NCBI GenBank assembly: GCA_039707465.1 | Contig: CM077644.1 | Span: forward strand, 220,714,962 to 220,778,961 | DNA length: 64,000 nucleotides | DNA from: Rhabdophis nuchalis | Lineage: Eukaryota; Chordata; Lepidosauria; Squamata; Natricidae | Direction of reading: 5' to 3' | Shown: positions 1-12,489 of the stretch, piece by piece | Position numbering within the stretch: position 1 is the stretch's first letter | Layout: each line of letters opens with the position of its first letter | Translations under genes and position numbers: made by a program | Notes under the pieces: model-generated | Told to the model about the DNA's origin: nothing | Database searches by the model: none | What the model saw: the letters and a program-made list of their open reading frames with translations, nothing else

Positions 1-358
1 GATGATGTACTTGGAGGACGCTCTCTATTTCTGCTGCTAGAGAGACTGGGTGTTAATTTAGATACACGTCTTATTCTTATTTTGGGGGCGGGCGGATACC
101 CCCAAAATCCAAAACTATTATTTAATTTGGCATTGAAATAGAAATTTGATTAATAGGGAAAAAATAGTTCTAAGAAGCATGATTAGAAGAGATGGTGGCA
201 TTTAATAGAAATCTGTTATGCGTGGTGCTGTTCACATTGAGACAGATTAACTACAGCATTAAAAAAAAATATTATTTCAGTAGAGCGCATTGACCATTAA
301 ACTGCTTTTTCAAATAACTTCTAAGAATGGTATTATTTGGGATGGTAAGTGTCTAGAG
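1..358. other. Unassigned AT-rich sequence
   Basis: No gene or complete repeat is seen. Around 78-110 a short stretch with a TCTTATTTTGGGGG core recalls the repeat at 21467-21700, too short to assign. Confidence 0.4.
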
Positions 359-798
359 CAAGGGTGTGTCAGACTCAAGGCCTGCAGGCTGGATCCAGCC
401 CGTGGGGTGTTTAGATGTGGCCCATGGAGCCGCCCTGGAAACAGTGAAGGACTAGCCCACAGTGCCTCTGCCAGCAAAAACTGAGCTCAGGAGGCTACAT
501 TACCTTTGAAATAGGCTCCATTTTCAATTGCGATGGCATCCTGCTGCCCTCTACCAGTGAAAACAGAGCTTGGGGCCCCTGCATTCAGCCCCCCAAGCTC
601 CATTTTCGCTGGCAGAGGGTAGCAGGATGCTGTCACGGCCGGAATGAGTTCATGAGCCTGTTTTCGCTGGCAGAGCACTTGGGCCACCACAGGCGTCTCC
701 AGCATGAGTGATGTCAAGCTGGCCACATCCATCCTGACCACCCGAGGTCAAACAAAATCCTGATGCGGCCCTCAATGAAATTGAGTTTGATCCCCCTG
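359..798. mobile_element. Non-autonomous hAT-like element, family B (GTGTCAAACTC ends)
   Basis: The element begins CAAGGGTGTGTCAGACTC and ends GAGTTTGATCCCCCTG, imperfect terminal inverted repeats of the form CAGGGGTGTCAAACTC. It is flanked by an 8-bp target duplication with one mismatch, GTCTAGAG (351-358) and GTCTAGAA (799-806). An 8-bp duplication and a CAG terminus are typical of the hAT superfamily. Frames inside are short and meaningless, so it carries no transposase. It shares its ends with copies at 3035, 34466 and 57983. Confidence 0.82.
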
Positions 799-806
799 GT
801 CTAGAA

Positions 807-1859
807 TAAAACAAACTTTCAGAGAATTTGAATGCCTGGGAATGCCAGTAGCTGTTTTATTATCATGTTGATAATTACAATGGATTATGCTTGGAAGCAG
901 AATTTGGTCATGTATGTCGGTTTAATACAAACTATATTGGCTTAATCAGATCTGAATATGATAACATTCCATAATGTCTTGCCTTAAGTTAGTTCAAAAG
1001 TTGCAATGGAAAAGATAGAGTATTTGATCCTTGACATTTATAGTCAATTGTTTAGAGGAAGAAAAGTTTGGAATGCAGGGTGTATTTCAGGCCTATACTT
1101 GGTCATTAAACTTGTTTATTCAGCTTTCTACAAATATGCTTGACCCTTGGTTCCAGAGACAAGAATGGCAAGGAGTACATTTGCAGAAGCTGTGTGGTGT
1201 TCTAGCTGCACACTTTGAGAAACCGATTTACAACTGTGGTTTCTCCTTGTTTAGAACATACTTAGAATATTGTAAGATGCTGTTTGTAAGACTGTTGAAG
1301 ATTTTTTCTTGTTGCCCATCTGGTTTTTATATATGTTCATATTATTCTGGGATTGAAAGGTTTGCATGGATTGGCATCTTTTTGCAGGTTTGATGCACAA
1401 TATTTTAATCTTTAGATCTTTAGTCTTTGCATAAGAGATGATCAACCTATTTTTGGTTTGGGACTACACTTCTTTCTAGTCAAACTTTGAGGCTGCAGGA
1501 GGTATAGTTGTGATGAAGTGAAATAAGGGGATGAAGTCTCCTTTTGGTCCAAGAAGGAAGGAATATAAACAAAATTTGTATTGTTGGTATTTTTTTGTTT
1601 AATCTTTGGAGGAAAAAAAAATCTGTGAAATTTAGTAATTTCTTTCCAAATGTTAGGTATGGCAAGAATGGTAAAATTCATTGAGAGAGGTTGATTTCAG
1701 CACAAGAGCTGCAAGCGAGTCATTTCTACTCTAAAGCTGTATTTGTTTAAGGTGCTGCTTGGCACAATGTTTATTTTGATTTATGTTATTTTATTTAGCA
1801 AATGTATATGGTTTCCTATCTCATTAACTGACCAATGTACAACAATGCATTATGCTAGG
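807..1859. other. Unassigned sequence, no gene seen
   Basis: AT-rich single-copy-looking DNA. Open frames on both strands reach at most about 120 codons and show no recognisable domain. Confidence 0.4.
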
Positions 1860-1874
1860 TTATTGAGATCTAAA

Positions 1875-2222
1875 GGGGACATGGTGGCTCAGTGCTCAGA
1901 TCATGAGCTTGTTGGTCAGAAAGGTCAGCAGTTCAACATTTTGAATCCCTAGCACCGCATAACGGAGTGAACTCTTGTTACTTGTCCCAGCTTCTGCTAA
2001 CCTAGCAGTTTGAAAGCATGTAAAATGCAAGTAGAAAAAATATGAACCGCCTTTGGTGGGAAGGTAACAGCATTCGTGTGCCATCGGCATTTAGTCATGT
2101 CGGCCACATGACTACGGAGACGTCTTTGGACAGCGCTGGCTCTTTGGCTTTGAAATGGAGATGAGCACTGTCTCCTAGAGTTGGGAATGACTAGCAGATA
2201 TGTGCGAGGGGAACCTTTACTT
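1875..2222 (+). mobile_element. Sauria-type SINE, full length with target duplication
   Basis: A tRNA-like head (GGGGACATGGTGGCTCAGTG, with a box-B-like segment near 1940-1955) is followed by a unique body and a 3' tail containing GGGAATGACTAGCA and ending in ACCTTTAC. This layout, with a BovB-LINE-like 3' end, is that of squamate Sauria SINEs. A target duplication of about 15 bp with one mismatch flanks it: TTATTGAGATCTAAA at 1860-1874 and TTATTGAGATACAAA at 2223-2237. That length is what LINE-type target-primed insertion gives. It should have been transcribed by RNA polymerase III and encodes nothing. The family name is from memory of the family layout. Confidence 0.85.
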
Positions 2223-2237
2223 TTATTGAGATACAAA

Positions 2238-3026
2238 AGTGGTCCTTTTGAGACTGTCACTACATTTAGATACCTGTTTGTTAGGTTCTAAAGTTATTCG
2301 TAGAAATAGGAATGTGCTGAGTTTGGAGCTTTGATTAATATTAGGAAAATATGTTAATACATATCATAAAATTGTTTTTTTTTTAGTTTACTAGTGTTTT
2401 TTTAAATTAGTACCACTGCATTTAATACATTTCCTTGAATAATACTTTAACCTCTTCTTTATATTAATGTTATTATCAATGTAACATTCTTTGGAGAACT
2501 GCAACTTTTCAGGAGTTCCACAGTTTATATGGGCATTATCATGGAGGCAGATCACTGGAGAAAGAAAGTATTTCAGCGATATAATAATGATTTACACATG
2601 TATGTAAGCTAAGGAGAAGATTCTACCCTATACAATTTCTGTTGAAATCTTCCTTGCTCCATTGGTAGCAGAATCAGTTCTGTTATCATGCTTCACCCAA
2701 ATCAATACTGGAACTAGCCAGGGATTCTAGCATAACCTTGGAAAGGAAACCAGGTCCTGCAGACTTTAGCATTTAAGTCTCTACATAGCAGTTCCCCAGC
2801 TTCAGATTGTATGTATCTCTTGGCCTTACATTGTAATATAAGAACTCCTTGTTTCTCAATAGCAAATGTGGTTGATCCTTGTGTATTGTTACAGGAATGG
2901 ACAGGTTGAACTTAGATCCTTCTCTTCTGAGTGTGTTGGCTTTCGTTCTCACACCTGCCTTCCTTCTTGCTTGAAGTGGGTGTGAAAAATTTGTTTCCAG
3001 TTGACTACATGTGGTTTAATGATAAC
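2238..3026. other. Unassigned sequence, no gene seen
   Basis: AT-rich DNA with homopolymer T runs near 2370-2405. No repeat family or coding signal recognised. Confidence 0.4.
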
Positions 3027-3034
3027 ATCTAGAG

Positions 3035-3169
3035 CAGGAGTGTCAAATTTGCGGCCTGTGTGCTGGTTGCAGCACATACTGGACCTGTCCCCGCTGGGTT
3101 TAGCAAAGGGGGGGAAAGTGCTGATATGCCATGTGACGCCATCATGACGACACAAGTTTGACACCCGTG
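3035..3169. mobile_element. Short hAT-like MITE, family B
   Basis: Starts CAGGAGTGTCAAATTTG and ends CAAGTTTGACACCCGTG, so the ends are inverted repeats. A perfect 8-bp target duplication ATCTAGAG flanks it (3027-3034 and 3170-3177). At 135 bp it is an internally deleted relative of the 359-798 element. Confidence 0.9.
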
Positions 3170-3177
3170 ATCTAGAG

Positions 3178-5835
3178 TGTGGGGTTTAAGATGCATGTAG
3201 TTATCTTCAGGATATGATAATGGATGGAATAGGGAGGAAGGGACGGAGTTGGAGCTGTCCAGGTCACGAGAGGAAGGAATCTGAGTTTCTGAAAAGCTAG
3301 AGCTAGCTAGACTAAAGCTAGATAGGATAAGCTTTAGCATGGCTCCTAATGCTTTTTAATCATAGCATATATTATTTTTAGCAAAAGGATGTTTCTTAGG
3401 GTATGTAAGCATACTCTTACAATTAGAAATTGTTCTGTAAGCATCCTAAGTAAAACAAAAGAAAACAAAAGAAAACAACAACAACAAACGAAAAATACTA
3501 GCAACAATGTCAAATTGAAAGTAAAGGGGAACAAACCTCCCCCACCCCCCACCCCCCAGTTATTGCTTCTGGTCACACAAAAACAGAAAATCTAATAAAG
3601 TTAACTTAATATATAATCTTGAACTGTCAACTTTTTAAAGAATCTGCTTGAACGAGAGTAATTTGAATGTCAAACTCCAGAGCAGATCTAAATATTTATA
3701 CTAAACTGGATAGTGTAGTATAAAGTATATATATATTTTGCCCCATCCTGTTCTAAGGAAATCACACCAGGATCCAGATTTTGGACATCTGGGGAGGAAA
3801 CAGCAAACTTGAACATGGCTTTCCTGAGAAGAGAGCTGATGATTGTGCCTGAATGAAAAGTCAGTGATGGACCATTGCTTCCAGCTCTTCAGGATTCATC
3901 TCTTGCAAGGAGAAGACTTATGATTGTTCACAAATACTCCACACGTTTGCTCCTTGTGAGGAGATCACAAGACAACTCCCTGGTGTGTTTAGAGCCGTTC
4001 AAGACAAGGGAATGGCACCTTTGCCTAAACTGCAGTTGGTGCCTTTATGGACACAGGGTTTATATGCTTTCTTTCTTAATCATTTTTGGAAATAGCTTAT
4101 TAACTGCTTTTCAGCTATTAGGAACTTGGAACAAGAAATTCTTTTACCGCACTGGGTGAATTTTCTTCAATTCTTCCTAAAATAATTTTTAACACGACTT
4201 TCATGGTTTTTTTTTTAGTAAACAACAAGAGGGTGATTATATTATTGATTTTGGAAGGTTATAAATGGACTAGAAGTTAAGATTTTGAAATTATAAGAAT
4301 CCTTCACATGAAAAATGCTATTGTTTTGAATTAGCGTAAAAAATTAACAAGTTTTTGAAGATTGGACACTAAAGGGAACCAGAAAGAACTATAGATTCCA
4401 GGAGAAAAAAACACTTGCATTACTAATAAGAATGGGGCAAAATATTGGGCATAGTGAAGGATATTTGTGAACAATGGATCCAGGAGTTAGAAGTATCTGT
4501 CAGTATAGACAGACCGTATTTAAAAGATGGCATGGAAAAGGGACAAGCTTTCTCAGATATGCCTGAGACTGCTTTGGAAGTGGATGACATAAAAATGACA
4601 GCATGGAACAATTTGGAACAATATGGAAATAAGACATTACAATAGGAGATGACAGGCTGAGCCTAAGGGAAGAGTCAAATGCGCCATCACTCATGCGTTC
4701 TTTCTCACCCACAAGCGATCTAAGCCCAGCCCACCTTGAATTCCTTTCATTCTTATCTACCCACAATTTGCTTTTTGCAGTAGTTAATGGTAGTATCTAA
4801 TTTATACAAATAAAAAAGAAACTTTAATTGGGTTGATTCTTAATCTTTATGTTCACAGTTCATACAAAGCAGTGTATAAAGAACAATGTTTATTTGCCAT
4901 AGTGCTCATTTTGAGAAAGTGCAATGTATGAGTGAGAAGGAAAAAAGAAATAAACGCAGAATACCTGAGAGAAGGTGTTCCTAAAGTTGAAGACAAGTCC
5001 AGCTGCTAAATGTTAGTCCAAAAGGACAATCACAATATTGTCTACTGATGGATGTCATTGGTAAATGTGGGTAACCCAAAGAGGTGACCCCAGAATATAA
5101 CTACTGACAAAGTAGTTACATCTGGAAAAAATATTTCCAGACTACAAGGTTGACTAATTATGTCTATTTAGTACTACTACATGGTATACTATTACCATCA
5201 ACTATGAATAACAGACCCATAGTTAATACAGGATATGTAGAAAAAAGGTTTACTACAGGATGACTCTAGTAGAAATAAGCAGAGAGAGATTGTATTAAAG
5301 ACAATCCAATACATGTCAAGGAGATATACTAACCTTGGCAAAACTGGCTGGGTAAGTGGAAGAGAAAACATAAAAACAAATCTTCATAATTCACAATTTT
5401 ATTCATAATTGATGCTTATAGCTCTGAATAGTGAGGTTTTTTTTTTAGGAATGGCTGAAATATTCCAGATCACACACCAGTTAAAATGTATATAATGCCA
5501 TCTCATGTCAAATGCAGCTTCTTGAAAAGTTAGTTTGGATTAGGAATACATAATCTCTGTGATCAGTAGGCATATTTCACTGACAAAACTAACATTTTAA
5601 GGAGACAAACATTGAAGTTATTCCCTTCAATTAAAGTCCCTTGTGATCCTCTAATCACCCCAATTTACTTTTGTTTTCTGTCTGGGTGGGTGGGTACTCT
5701 TCCAGGCAGAGCATTCAATTGCAGTCACCCATATCTAGTTTTCTTATACGTTATGCAACATTTGTGATCCAGAAACCTCTTGTAAATAAATATGCTACAC
5801 AATGGTAGATAGTTAGATAAGATATATAGATAGAC

Positions 5836-5836
<1 letters not shown>
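3178..5836. other. Unassigned 2.6-kb stretch, no gene seen
   Basis: AT-rich sequence with a short CCCCCACCCCCCACCCCCC run at 3538-3558. A 66-codon plus-strand frame at 4445-4645 overlaps an 88-codon minus-strand frame and has no recognisable family. I do not annotate either. Confidence 0.4.

Positions 5837-5896
<60 letters not shown>
5837..5896. repeat. (CAGA)n / GACA microsatellite
   Basis: About 15 uninterrupted CAGA units preceded by a short GATA-type run (5810-5836). GATA/GACA tracts are the Bkm repeat class, abundant in snakes. Confidence 0.95.
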
Positions 5897-8057
5897 GATG
5901 AGGAATCCAAGACAGCATTTGGAAGCACACTGGGAATGAAGATGGGGTCTATGCATTAAGTCAACTGAAGATCAATAAAATCAGGCATTTTCCTTGTTAA
6001 TACACTGTCTACTCTCTACTACATATATAGCAATAGCTTACATGAATTCTACATAGGAGAGGATTGCAACTATCCAGGAAATGTGGAATATTCCATGCTT
6101 TGCTTATTGCTATCTTTCTTTCAGGAACTTGGAGATGTATCTGATAATGAACAATGCATTGAACTCATTAAGATTCAATCCTTTCAGCTTTTGCATGTAC
6201 TTATTTTCTCCAAGTTAAAGTTTAACAGTAATTTATTCAACTAAGCGTGGGTGGTACAAAATCACATTTTCCAAGGGTCCAGAAATGGAAAACCATAATG
6301 ACATAAAACCAACTTTACCACAATTACCATACCAACAAGGGTGGACCATCACTATAATTTTGAAAGTTAGAATAGTGTGATATATGCATGCAGAGTATTA
6401 TAATTACTTGGGAAAGCTGAATTACTGTAATTAAGCATTAACATAACTGCTGTATATTCATTCAGAAATAAAGACCTTCCACAAGTGAATGCAATTGAAA
6501 CAGTCTGCTTACTATATAATGAGCTCATTAAAATCAATAAAATATCTAGAACTTTATGAAAAAAATCATAAAGCATATGAGGGGGAGGGAGCTCTTTACT
6601 TTTTAGGAACAATTTGCAAGTTACTATCTGCCTTTGGAAACATTGTTATCCACCCCTGCTTTGCCCATGCATTTCAGTAGAACTACTCCTCAGACAACAA
6701 CATTCTAAGTAATTATGACTATTTTAATTTCCTCTCCCAGCCAACTTGAATTTCACCACACTGCTTGCTTTAAGAAATCCTCAAGAGCATAACATCCGTC
6801 AATGGGAAGACCACATGTTTTCTTGGCAATTTACCCAGTCACAATGCATTATTTTACTCCTGGGCACTTAACTAGGCACAAGTTCATCTCTCCCTTTAGC
6901 TTGGCCCTTTAGTAACAGCCAAAGTTGAGATCAACAAGTTTACCTTGATGCACACTGTAATCTCATCTGCCTAGAGAACATTCACTTGCAAATCAGTCTT
7001 CTCGCTCTCAACTTTTTCCCCTCCCTGTTACTTTTTTGGTGTGACATCACAGGCATTGATATTAAAAGCATATAGGTTGCAAAGGCAACTTAACTGAGCA
7101 AAAACTGACTCCAAAAGAGACAGACAGAAGTGAGAGCATGAATTGCATAATTCTGGGAAAATCTGAAAAGGGTTGTTCACAACTTTGCTTCAGTGAAAGC
7201 TTCATAAATTAGAAAAAGGTGGACATACCTGTTATTCCCACACAAGGGATGGAGACATGCGTGATGCTGCAGATGGCAGTGAGGGAGCCAAATCCCATGG
7301 CTGAAGTGTAACGGGAAACCTTATGGGGAAACACAAGCCGAAACAGGAATAGAAGTCCTGTTGCTCACAAGACTTTGCTGCTGCTTCTGGTCCCCTTCTG
7401 TATCAGCAGCCACTGCAATTGAAGCAGGCATTTCCTGTTTGTTGTCCAAGTCGCACCCCCCAACACATGAAGATGAATGGTTCCCTCCTTTAATAAGCCC
7501 CCCTCCTTCCGTTGTCCCAAGTAAGCTCTAAGCCTTTGAAACCCCCATGCGGCAAGAGCTCAAAGTCAGGAGACATGTACAAATAAAGTCAGCTATTTAA
7601 CAGCCAGTGTTTAGGCTAAAGTCTGCAGGCTAGCAAAGCAAACCTTAAAGGGATATCTGCATGCTTATAATTAATGGGCATCTTTAGCTACCAGGCAACC
7701 TCTGCAAATGTAGTTAAAAGAAAGTTTGGGGAACCGCCTTTTTCTTCTTCAGATTTCCTTTTTTAAAAAAATTGCATTTCTAAATGTTCTTTTCTCTCAA
7801 GAAACAAAGCTGTACTATATGAGTAAAGTGTGTTAAAACTTCAAGATGCATTCAAATGTCAGACTGCCCTTGGTTGGTTGAATTTTATTCCACTTACATC
7901 ATTCTTTAAAAATGTCCCTGTTCAACCTAAAGCAAGTCTTTGTGCAAGAGTTGTGGGTGGAGTTGACTTCATGAACATTTTCTCAAGACTCTAATTTTGC
8001 AGGGTGATAACTGCAGTTTTGGTGTGCTTTGTAGTTAGGATGAGTAGACCTTAGTCT
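5897..8057. other. Unassigned 2.2-kb stretch, repeat-poor
   Basis: No transposon, SINE or long open frame recognised. This is one of the cleanest non-repeat stretches in the window and so a place where a conserved non-coding element could lie. Nothing in the sequence alone shows that it does. Confidence 0.4.
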
Positions 8058-8126
8058 AGGCTAGCTGGGCAATTCTGGGAGTTGAAATCTGGACATCTTT
8101 GAGTTGCTGAAGTTGACAAACACTGG
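8058..8126. mobile_element. Fragment of foldback MITE, family C
   Basis: Contains AATTCTGGGAGTTGAAATC and ends AAGTTGACAAACACTGG, matching the right arm of the foldback elements at 10832, 24202, 48421 and 51755. The left arm is absent. Confidence 0.55.
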
Positions 8127-9439
8127 TACAGTTTATTTTCAGGCTAGTATAAATTGCTTTATTTTCTCTTCTCATCCAGTCCTCAATCCAGTCACTACCT
8201 TTCACTCTCAATTAATCAATCAATAGTTGGGAAAAATGGTGGCAAGATAAAATGACGCACCAAATAATGAAAATATTCTAGATTTTTATTTTTTTACTAT
8301 TCTGAACTTATTCAACAAGAATTTTGTGAGTATCCAAAGAGATTTCTTCCCTCCAATTTTTCATTCAGTTTTCTAAATTTTATATCAATCAAGTCAGCCT
8401 TACAAGAGGGGCATGTTTGTTGAAAGAGTTATTTGTTTATAAACTAGTGTAGTGAAATCACAAGTGTATTTTGATGAACATACAGGAAATCCATGACACA
8501 TGAACATAATGGAATTCGCCCATTACAATTATAAGTTGGGAAGTTGTTACATGAGATGTCTATGTGATCATCTCATTTAATGACCCCCACCCTTGCTCTC
8601 CCCAATGTCATTAAGTGGAGCACAGGATCTCTCAGGGGTCAGGGTGGCCCTGGGAGGTCTAGTGCAGGCTCAGGTTTACCTGCCCTGGACCTTCCAAGGC
8701 CTTCCCCATCCCTGGAAACACCCCACACTCTGTTTCCCACACCTCGGGACCCCATGGGCATGAGGCTTGGTTTTCCCTTCCCACCAGATGCATGCAGACC
8801 TTGCAACTTTTGAAACTAGTTGTAAGTCAAGGAGTATCTATCATTCCACTTAGAAGTAGGATGCCCACACAAGTACTGGTAAGTAGCTCATTCACAAGTA
8901 CAATTCAACAATCTGCAGTGCAGAACTTTTACAGAAGTCAATCTCTAGTACACACCAAGGCTTCTCTTCTGAATTCAAGCCCTGATAGATTAGGAGTTAG
9001 TTTGCTAGACACCTACATATACAGCTTTACACTCAAAAGCTTTCCAGATGCAACCGTCGTATGAAATTTGTGGACGACTAAAGTCCTAGTGATGTTACAA
9101 GAAGCAGGGGCCATTTACCACTGCTTGTGTGTTGAATTCTAAGTGCACCTTATTTGTTGGGGAAAACAAAAAAAAAAGATTGATTGTATTGGGCTGCTAA
9201 AGACTTACTCTGCTTATAAACATTTATTGTCATTGCGCAACCAGAAGCTAGTTGGCCTGTCATGTTAAAATGATTAGAGGTTTTCCTATACTGTTTTTGA
9301 TGATAGCTGGAAAACTAATATTTTTGGTAGCTTGGAATCCCTGTTTAAATTGGAATGTAGTGTAGAGAAGTCTCTACTTACTATGGGAAAATGGAAAGGA
9401 TAGAGAGCTGTAAACTAGCTTCACCTGAACATTTTCTCT
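8127..9439. other. Unassigned sequence, no gene seen
   Basis: 8580-8790 is locally C-rich (Pro/Leu frames of 77 and 90 codons) without a recognisable protein. The rest is AT-rich. Confidence 0.4.
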
Positions 9440-9625
9440 TCCATTCAATCATGTATGATTCTCAGAGACTAACTGAACACTCCATGCAGGTTTCTTGACA
9501 AGGTTTTTCAGAAGTGGTTGTTTCCATTGCCTATAATGGAGGCAATGGAAACAACCATTATAGGGCTGAGAGAGTGACTCGCCCAAGGTCCCCCAGCTGC
9601 CTTTACTCAACTGAATTGCTTGTTG
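9440..9625 (-). mobile_element. Partial tRNA-type SINE with internal hairpin
   Basis: Read on the minus strand it has the CAGCTGG...CTTGGGC...GTCACTCTCTCAGCCC core seen in the SINE at 31631-32100. The motif AAGGTTTTTCAGAAGTGG on the plus strand is the matching body. The head is missing or diverged. A perfect 16-bp inverted repeat at 9516-9556 interrupts it (see findings). Confidence 0.55.
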
Positions 9626-9721
9626 TTATCTGCAGATTTTGTCTTCAGCTACCAATTTTCAGACTATTGCAGGAATTTGTTTGCTATATGTGCAAATATT
9701 TACAAGTAATGCATAATAATA

Positions 9722-10121
9722 CAATAATACAATAGCAGAGTTGGAAGGGACCTTGTAGGTCTTCTAGTCCAAACCCCTGCGTGGGCAGGAACCTTATACC
9801 ATTTCAGACAAATGGCTATCTAACATCTTTTTAAAGACTTCCAGGGTTGGGGCATTCACAACTTCTGGAGGCAAGCTGTTCCAGAAGTTAATTGTTCTAA
9901 CTGTCAGGAAATTTCTCCTTAGTTCTAAGTTGTTTCTCTCCTTGATTAGTTTCCACCCATTGCTTCTTGTCCTGCACCCAGGTGCCTTGGAGAATAGTTT
10001 GACTCCCTCTTCTTTGTGGCACCCTCTGAGATATCGGAACACTGCTATCATGTCTCCCCTGGTCCTTCTCTTCATCAAACTCGACATATCCAGCTCCTGC
10101 AACCGTTCTTCATATGATCTT
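9722..10121 (-). mobile_element. CR1 LINE, 5'-truncated copy (C-terminal ORF2 plus 3' end)
   Basis: The minus-strand frame 10102-9794 encodes about 100 residues, from QELDMSSLMKRRTRGDM to HLSEMV, the extreme C-terminus of the CR1 ORF2 protein (thumb and connection region after the reverse transcriptase). It is followed by the usual CR1 3' end with GTTGGAAGGGACC on the plus strand. The copy starts abruptly at about 10121, as expected for incomplete reverse transcription. The tail at 9714-9735 is an AATAC-type repeat. It lacks all catalytic motifs and cannot be active. Compare the longer copy at 27063-28345, which shares nearly every residue, so the insertion is not very old. Confidence 0.92.
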
Positions 10122-10515
10122 TGAAGACAGATGATACACTAAATTTGCAATGTTCTCTCATTCAAATGAGTTACGTATGAACATATAACAGTATTCTAGA
10201 TTTGAGAAAAGTCTAGAATTACTGTTATACTCATCTTTGAGGAAAGTATGGATTATGGAAAATAAATTTAAGAGGAAATATAATTTTCTTGAAGAGATGC
10301 TCTCTCTGTGTGAGCCAAAATGAAACAATAATAGGAAGATTAAAAAAAATCTGAACATTTTAGAAATAGAGACAATTGTTGGCCTTTTACCTGAACAGTC
10401 AACTATACAATATGACAAAATCTGTCCCAAAGCTATTTGGAAATGCATTAGGAAAAAATGTTTGAAATCTAGCTTCTTCTGCACCAGCTATCTCATCCCA
10501 GTTACTGTTAAAGCG
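10122..10515. other. Unassigned sequence
   Basis: AT-rich. The frames here cross from unassigned DNA into the adjacent hAT-like element and are not genes. Confidence 0.4.
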
Positions 10516-10523
10516 TTTTAAAT

Positions 10524-10710
10524 CAGTGGTCCCCAGGGGTCTGTGGACTGGCAGTGGGCCGCGGCATGCCAGAAACTCGGCTGCACAAACAAGTGAAGCC
10601 CCATCTATGAAATGAAAGCAGCATGCAAAACCATGCCCCCCCTCTGGTCTGCGGAAAAACCTCTCTCCACAGAACTGGTCCCTGATGCCCAAAAGGTTGT
10701 GGGCCTCTTG
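10524..10710. mobile_element. hAT-like MITE, family E (CAGTGGTCCCCA end)
   Basis: Begins CAGTGGTCCCCAGGGG and ends TTGTGGGCCTCTTG. Flanks TTTTAAAT (10516-10523) and CTTTAAAT (10711-10718) form an 8-bp target duplication with one mismatch. No coding capacity. Confidence 0.7.
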
Positions 10711-10831
10711 CTTTAAATCATCAGCCAAACACCAATCAAAATTTCATATATGTTTTTAACAGTTCTCTCAGTTTTCTTCCTTTGAAAAATATGCCAATCA
10801 ACTAGTAAACAAATCTTGGGGTAATCTAGAT

Positions 10832-10942
10832 CAGGGGTCTCCAAAAAGATTTGTGGACTTCAACTCCCAGAGTTCCTCAGCCAGCAAAGTTCTGGGAGTT
10901 GAAGTCCACAAGTCTTAAAGTTGCCAAGGTTGGAGACCCTTC
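10832..10942. mobile_element. Foldback MITE, family C
   Basis: Starts CAGGGGTCTCC and ends GGAGACCCTTC. The two halves are near-complementary around a short centre (GTGGACTTCAACTCCCAGAG against CTGGGAGTTGAAGTCCAC). Flanks ATCTAGAT (10824-10831) and ATCTAGGT (10943-10950) differ at one base, giving an 8-bp duplication. Confidence 0.82.
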
Positions 10943-10950
10943 ATCTAGGT

Positions 10951-12221
10951 TGGAATCATTAGCAGGTTTTACATTCTGAATGATTGATCTGCTTGCTTTG
11001 GCAAGTAAGGTGCCTGGATTGCAATTTTTTTGTGTTTCTTGATGAACTTTTTGCTTCCCATTTTTTTCTAGTCTCTTTCTTTCCAAAGCTTAGATCTTAC
11101 AGTTGTGCCTTTGATCTTACTAGTATGTTATGTTATTGTTTGTGAAACAGTGGGAGCTAAGATGACTTCTTGCTGTAATGGTACATACGAATGTAGTGCA
11201 AAGCAGATGGATCTCAAGTGCTTGAATAAACTTTGCCCACACCCTTCTGCTCTGGAGCTAGAAATTTGGCAAATAATTGAAAGTTTATGGAATTTTCCTC
11301 TTGTTCCTTTGAGGATAATAAAATGCATCTGCTAAGGATCACTAACACAAATTAACTGTGGTTACTATTTCTGTCTCAGATTTTATGAGAACATTTGAGC
11401 TACTTTTTCTATATTTCAGAAGGGGCCATTTGCAGCAAATTTATAATATTTAACACTGTGTCTAACAGCATGCAGGAATTCACACCCTACATCTGTAAAA
11501 TATAGTAAAAATATATCTATTTAGTTAATCAAACTAATGAGAAAAAACACATACATAGAAGAGGTAACAATGTAAGAAATTTATTCTCCTCCCCCCCCCC
11601 AAAAGGGGGGGAAGGAAAGAAAATATCTTTTGAACAAAGCAATACACATTGAACAAATGCTGTATTTCTACATGTTTATGTATGATTGCCAGATCAGTCC
11701 AAGGCAAGGAAAAGTGGTCACAGCTACTCTATTTACAATCTATCTAAAAATCAAAAACTGGTGTCAAGCATTATTTTTGATTTTTTTTTTAATCCTTCTG
11801 CAGAAATTTCCTCTATGCATTTTCTGAACGCCTGTATGGTTATTTGATCTTGATTCTGCTGGGACAGCACAAAAGAACTTCAAGGGGGAAGACTGATAAA
11901 ATAAATAATAGTCAAGAACTAGCAGTTAAAGCAGGCTTGGCTGTAAGACTGCTGTGCCTTTCTGTAACGAAGAAATAAATAAGTTCAAAAGTAGCATTGT
12001 TAAGTGGGGATGTTGTCTCACTCCGTGTGTTATCACAGATAATAACCCTTTTCTTTCCTGTTTTCTGATGGTTGAGACGTACATTTTCATAATTAAAATT
12101 GGCACATCCACAAAGTGTATTTCTGTGTAAGGAATAAAAAGGAAATACAGAATTCACTTCTCTTCAGTGTAAACTGTTGTTCAGGGTATTCTTGTCTTTC
12201 AGAGAAATAACTACAGGATTA
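10951..12221. other. Unassigned sequence
   Basis: AT-rich, with a C10/A4/G8 run near 11589-11611. Frames up to 81 codons on both strands show no family. Confidence 0.4.
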
Positions 12222-12272
12222 GAGAGTTGGAAGGGAGCACTGAGAGATTACTGATCAAACTCTGCTCAGCAG
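12222..12272 (-). mobile_element. Old CR1 3'-end fragment
   Basis: GAGTTGGAAGGGAGCA and the following bases match the CR1 3' end seen at 27090 and 37365, with many substitutions. Confidence 0.45.
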
Positions 12273-12304
12273 AAAGATCCACTATTTGTTCATCTTATTT
12301 TACT

Positions 12305-12420
12305 TGTCTGCAGTGGATTCCCAAAGGCTCTGGGCAATTGATAATCTTATCAATTCCCGCCTCGAGTCCCCTCGGGGAGAGAGAGCGGGATATAAATAAA
12401 ATTATTATTATTATTATTAT
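12305..12420 (+). mobile_element. L2 LINE 3' end
   Basis: Contains CGAGTCCCCTCGGGGAGAG and GGGATATAAATAAA followed by (ATT)n, the same 3' terminus as the long L2 copies at 45660-45740 and 51555-51620. Only the untranslated tail is present. Confidence 0.8.
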
Positions 12421-12489
12421 CACTGAATATGAAGTAACATCTGCAATTAAAAACAACAATAAAATATGTGTAATAGCAATACCGTTTAG

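Noticed and set aside
1031..1393. 120-codon plus-strand frame as a gene
   Set aside because: No recognisable motif, overlapping minus-strand frames, AT-rich context, no splice or promoter context.
4445..4645. 66-codon frame with acidic residues (ICEQWIQELEVSVSIDR)
   Set aside because: Looks protein-like but is short, overlapped by an opposite-strand frame of 88 codons, and matches nothing I know.
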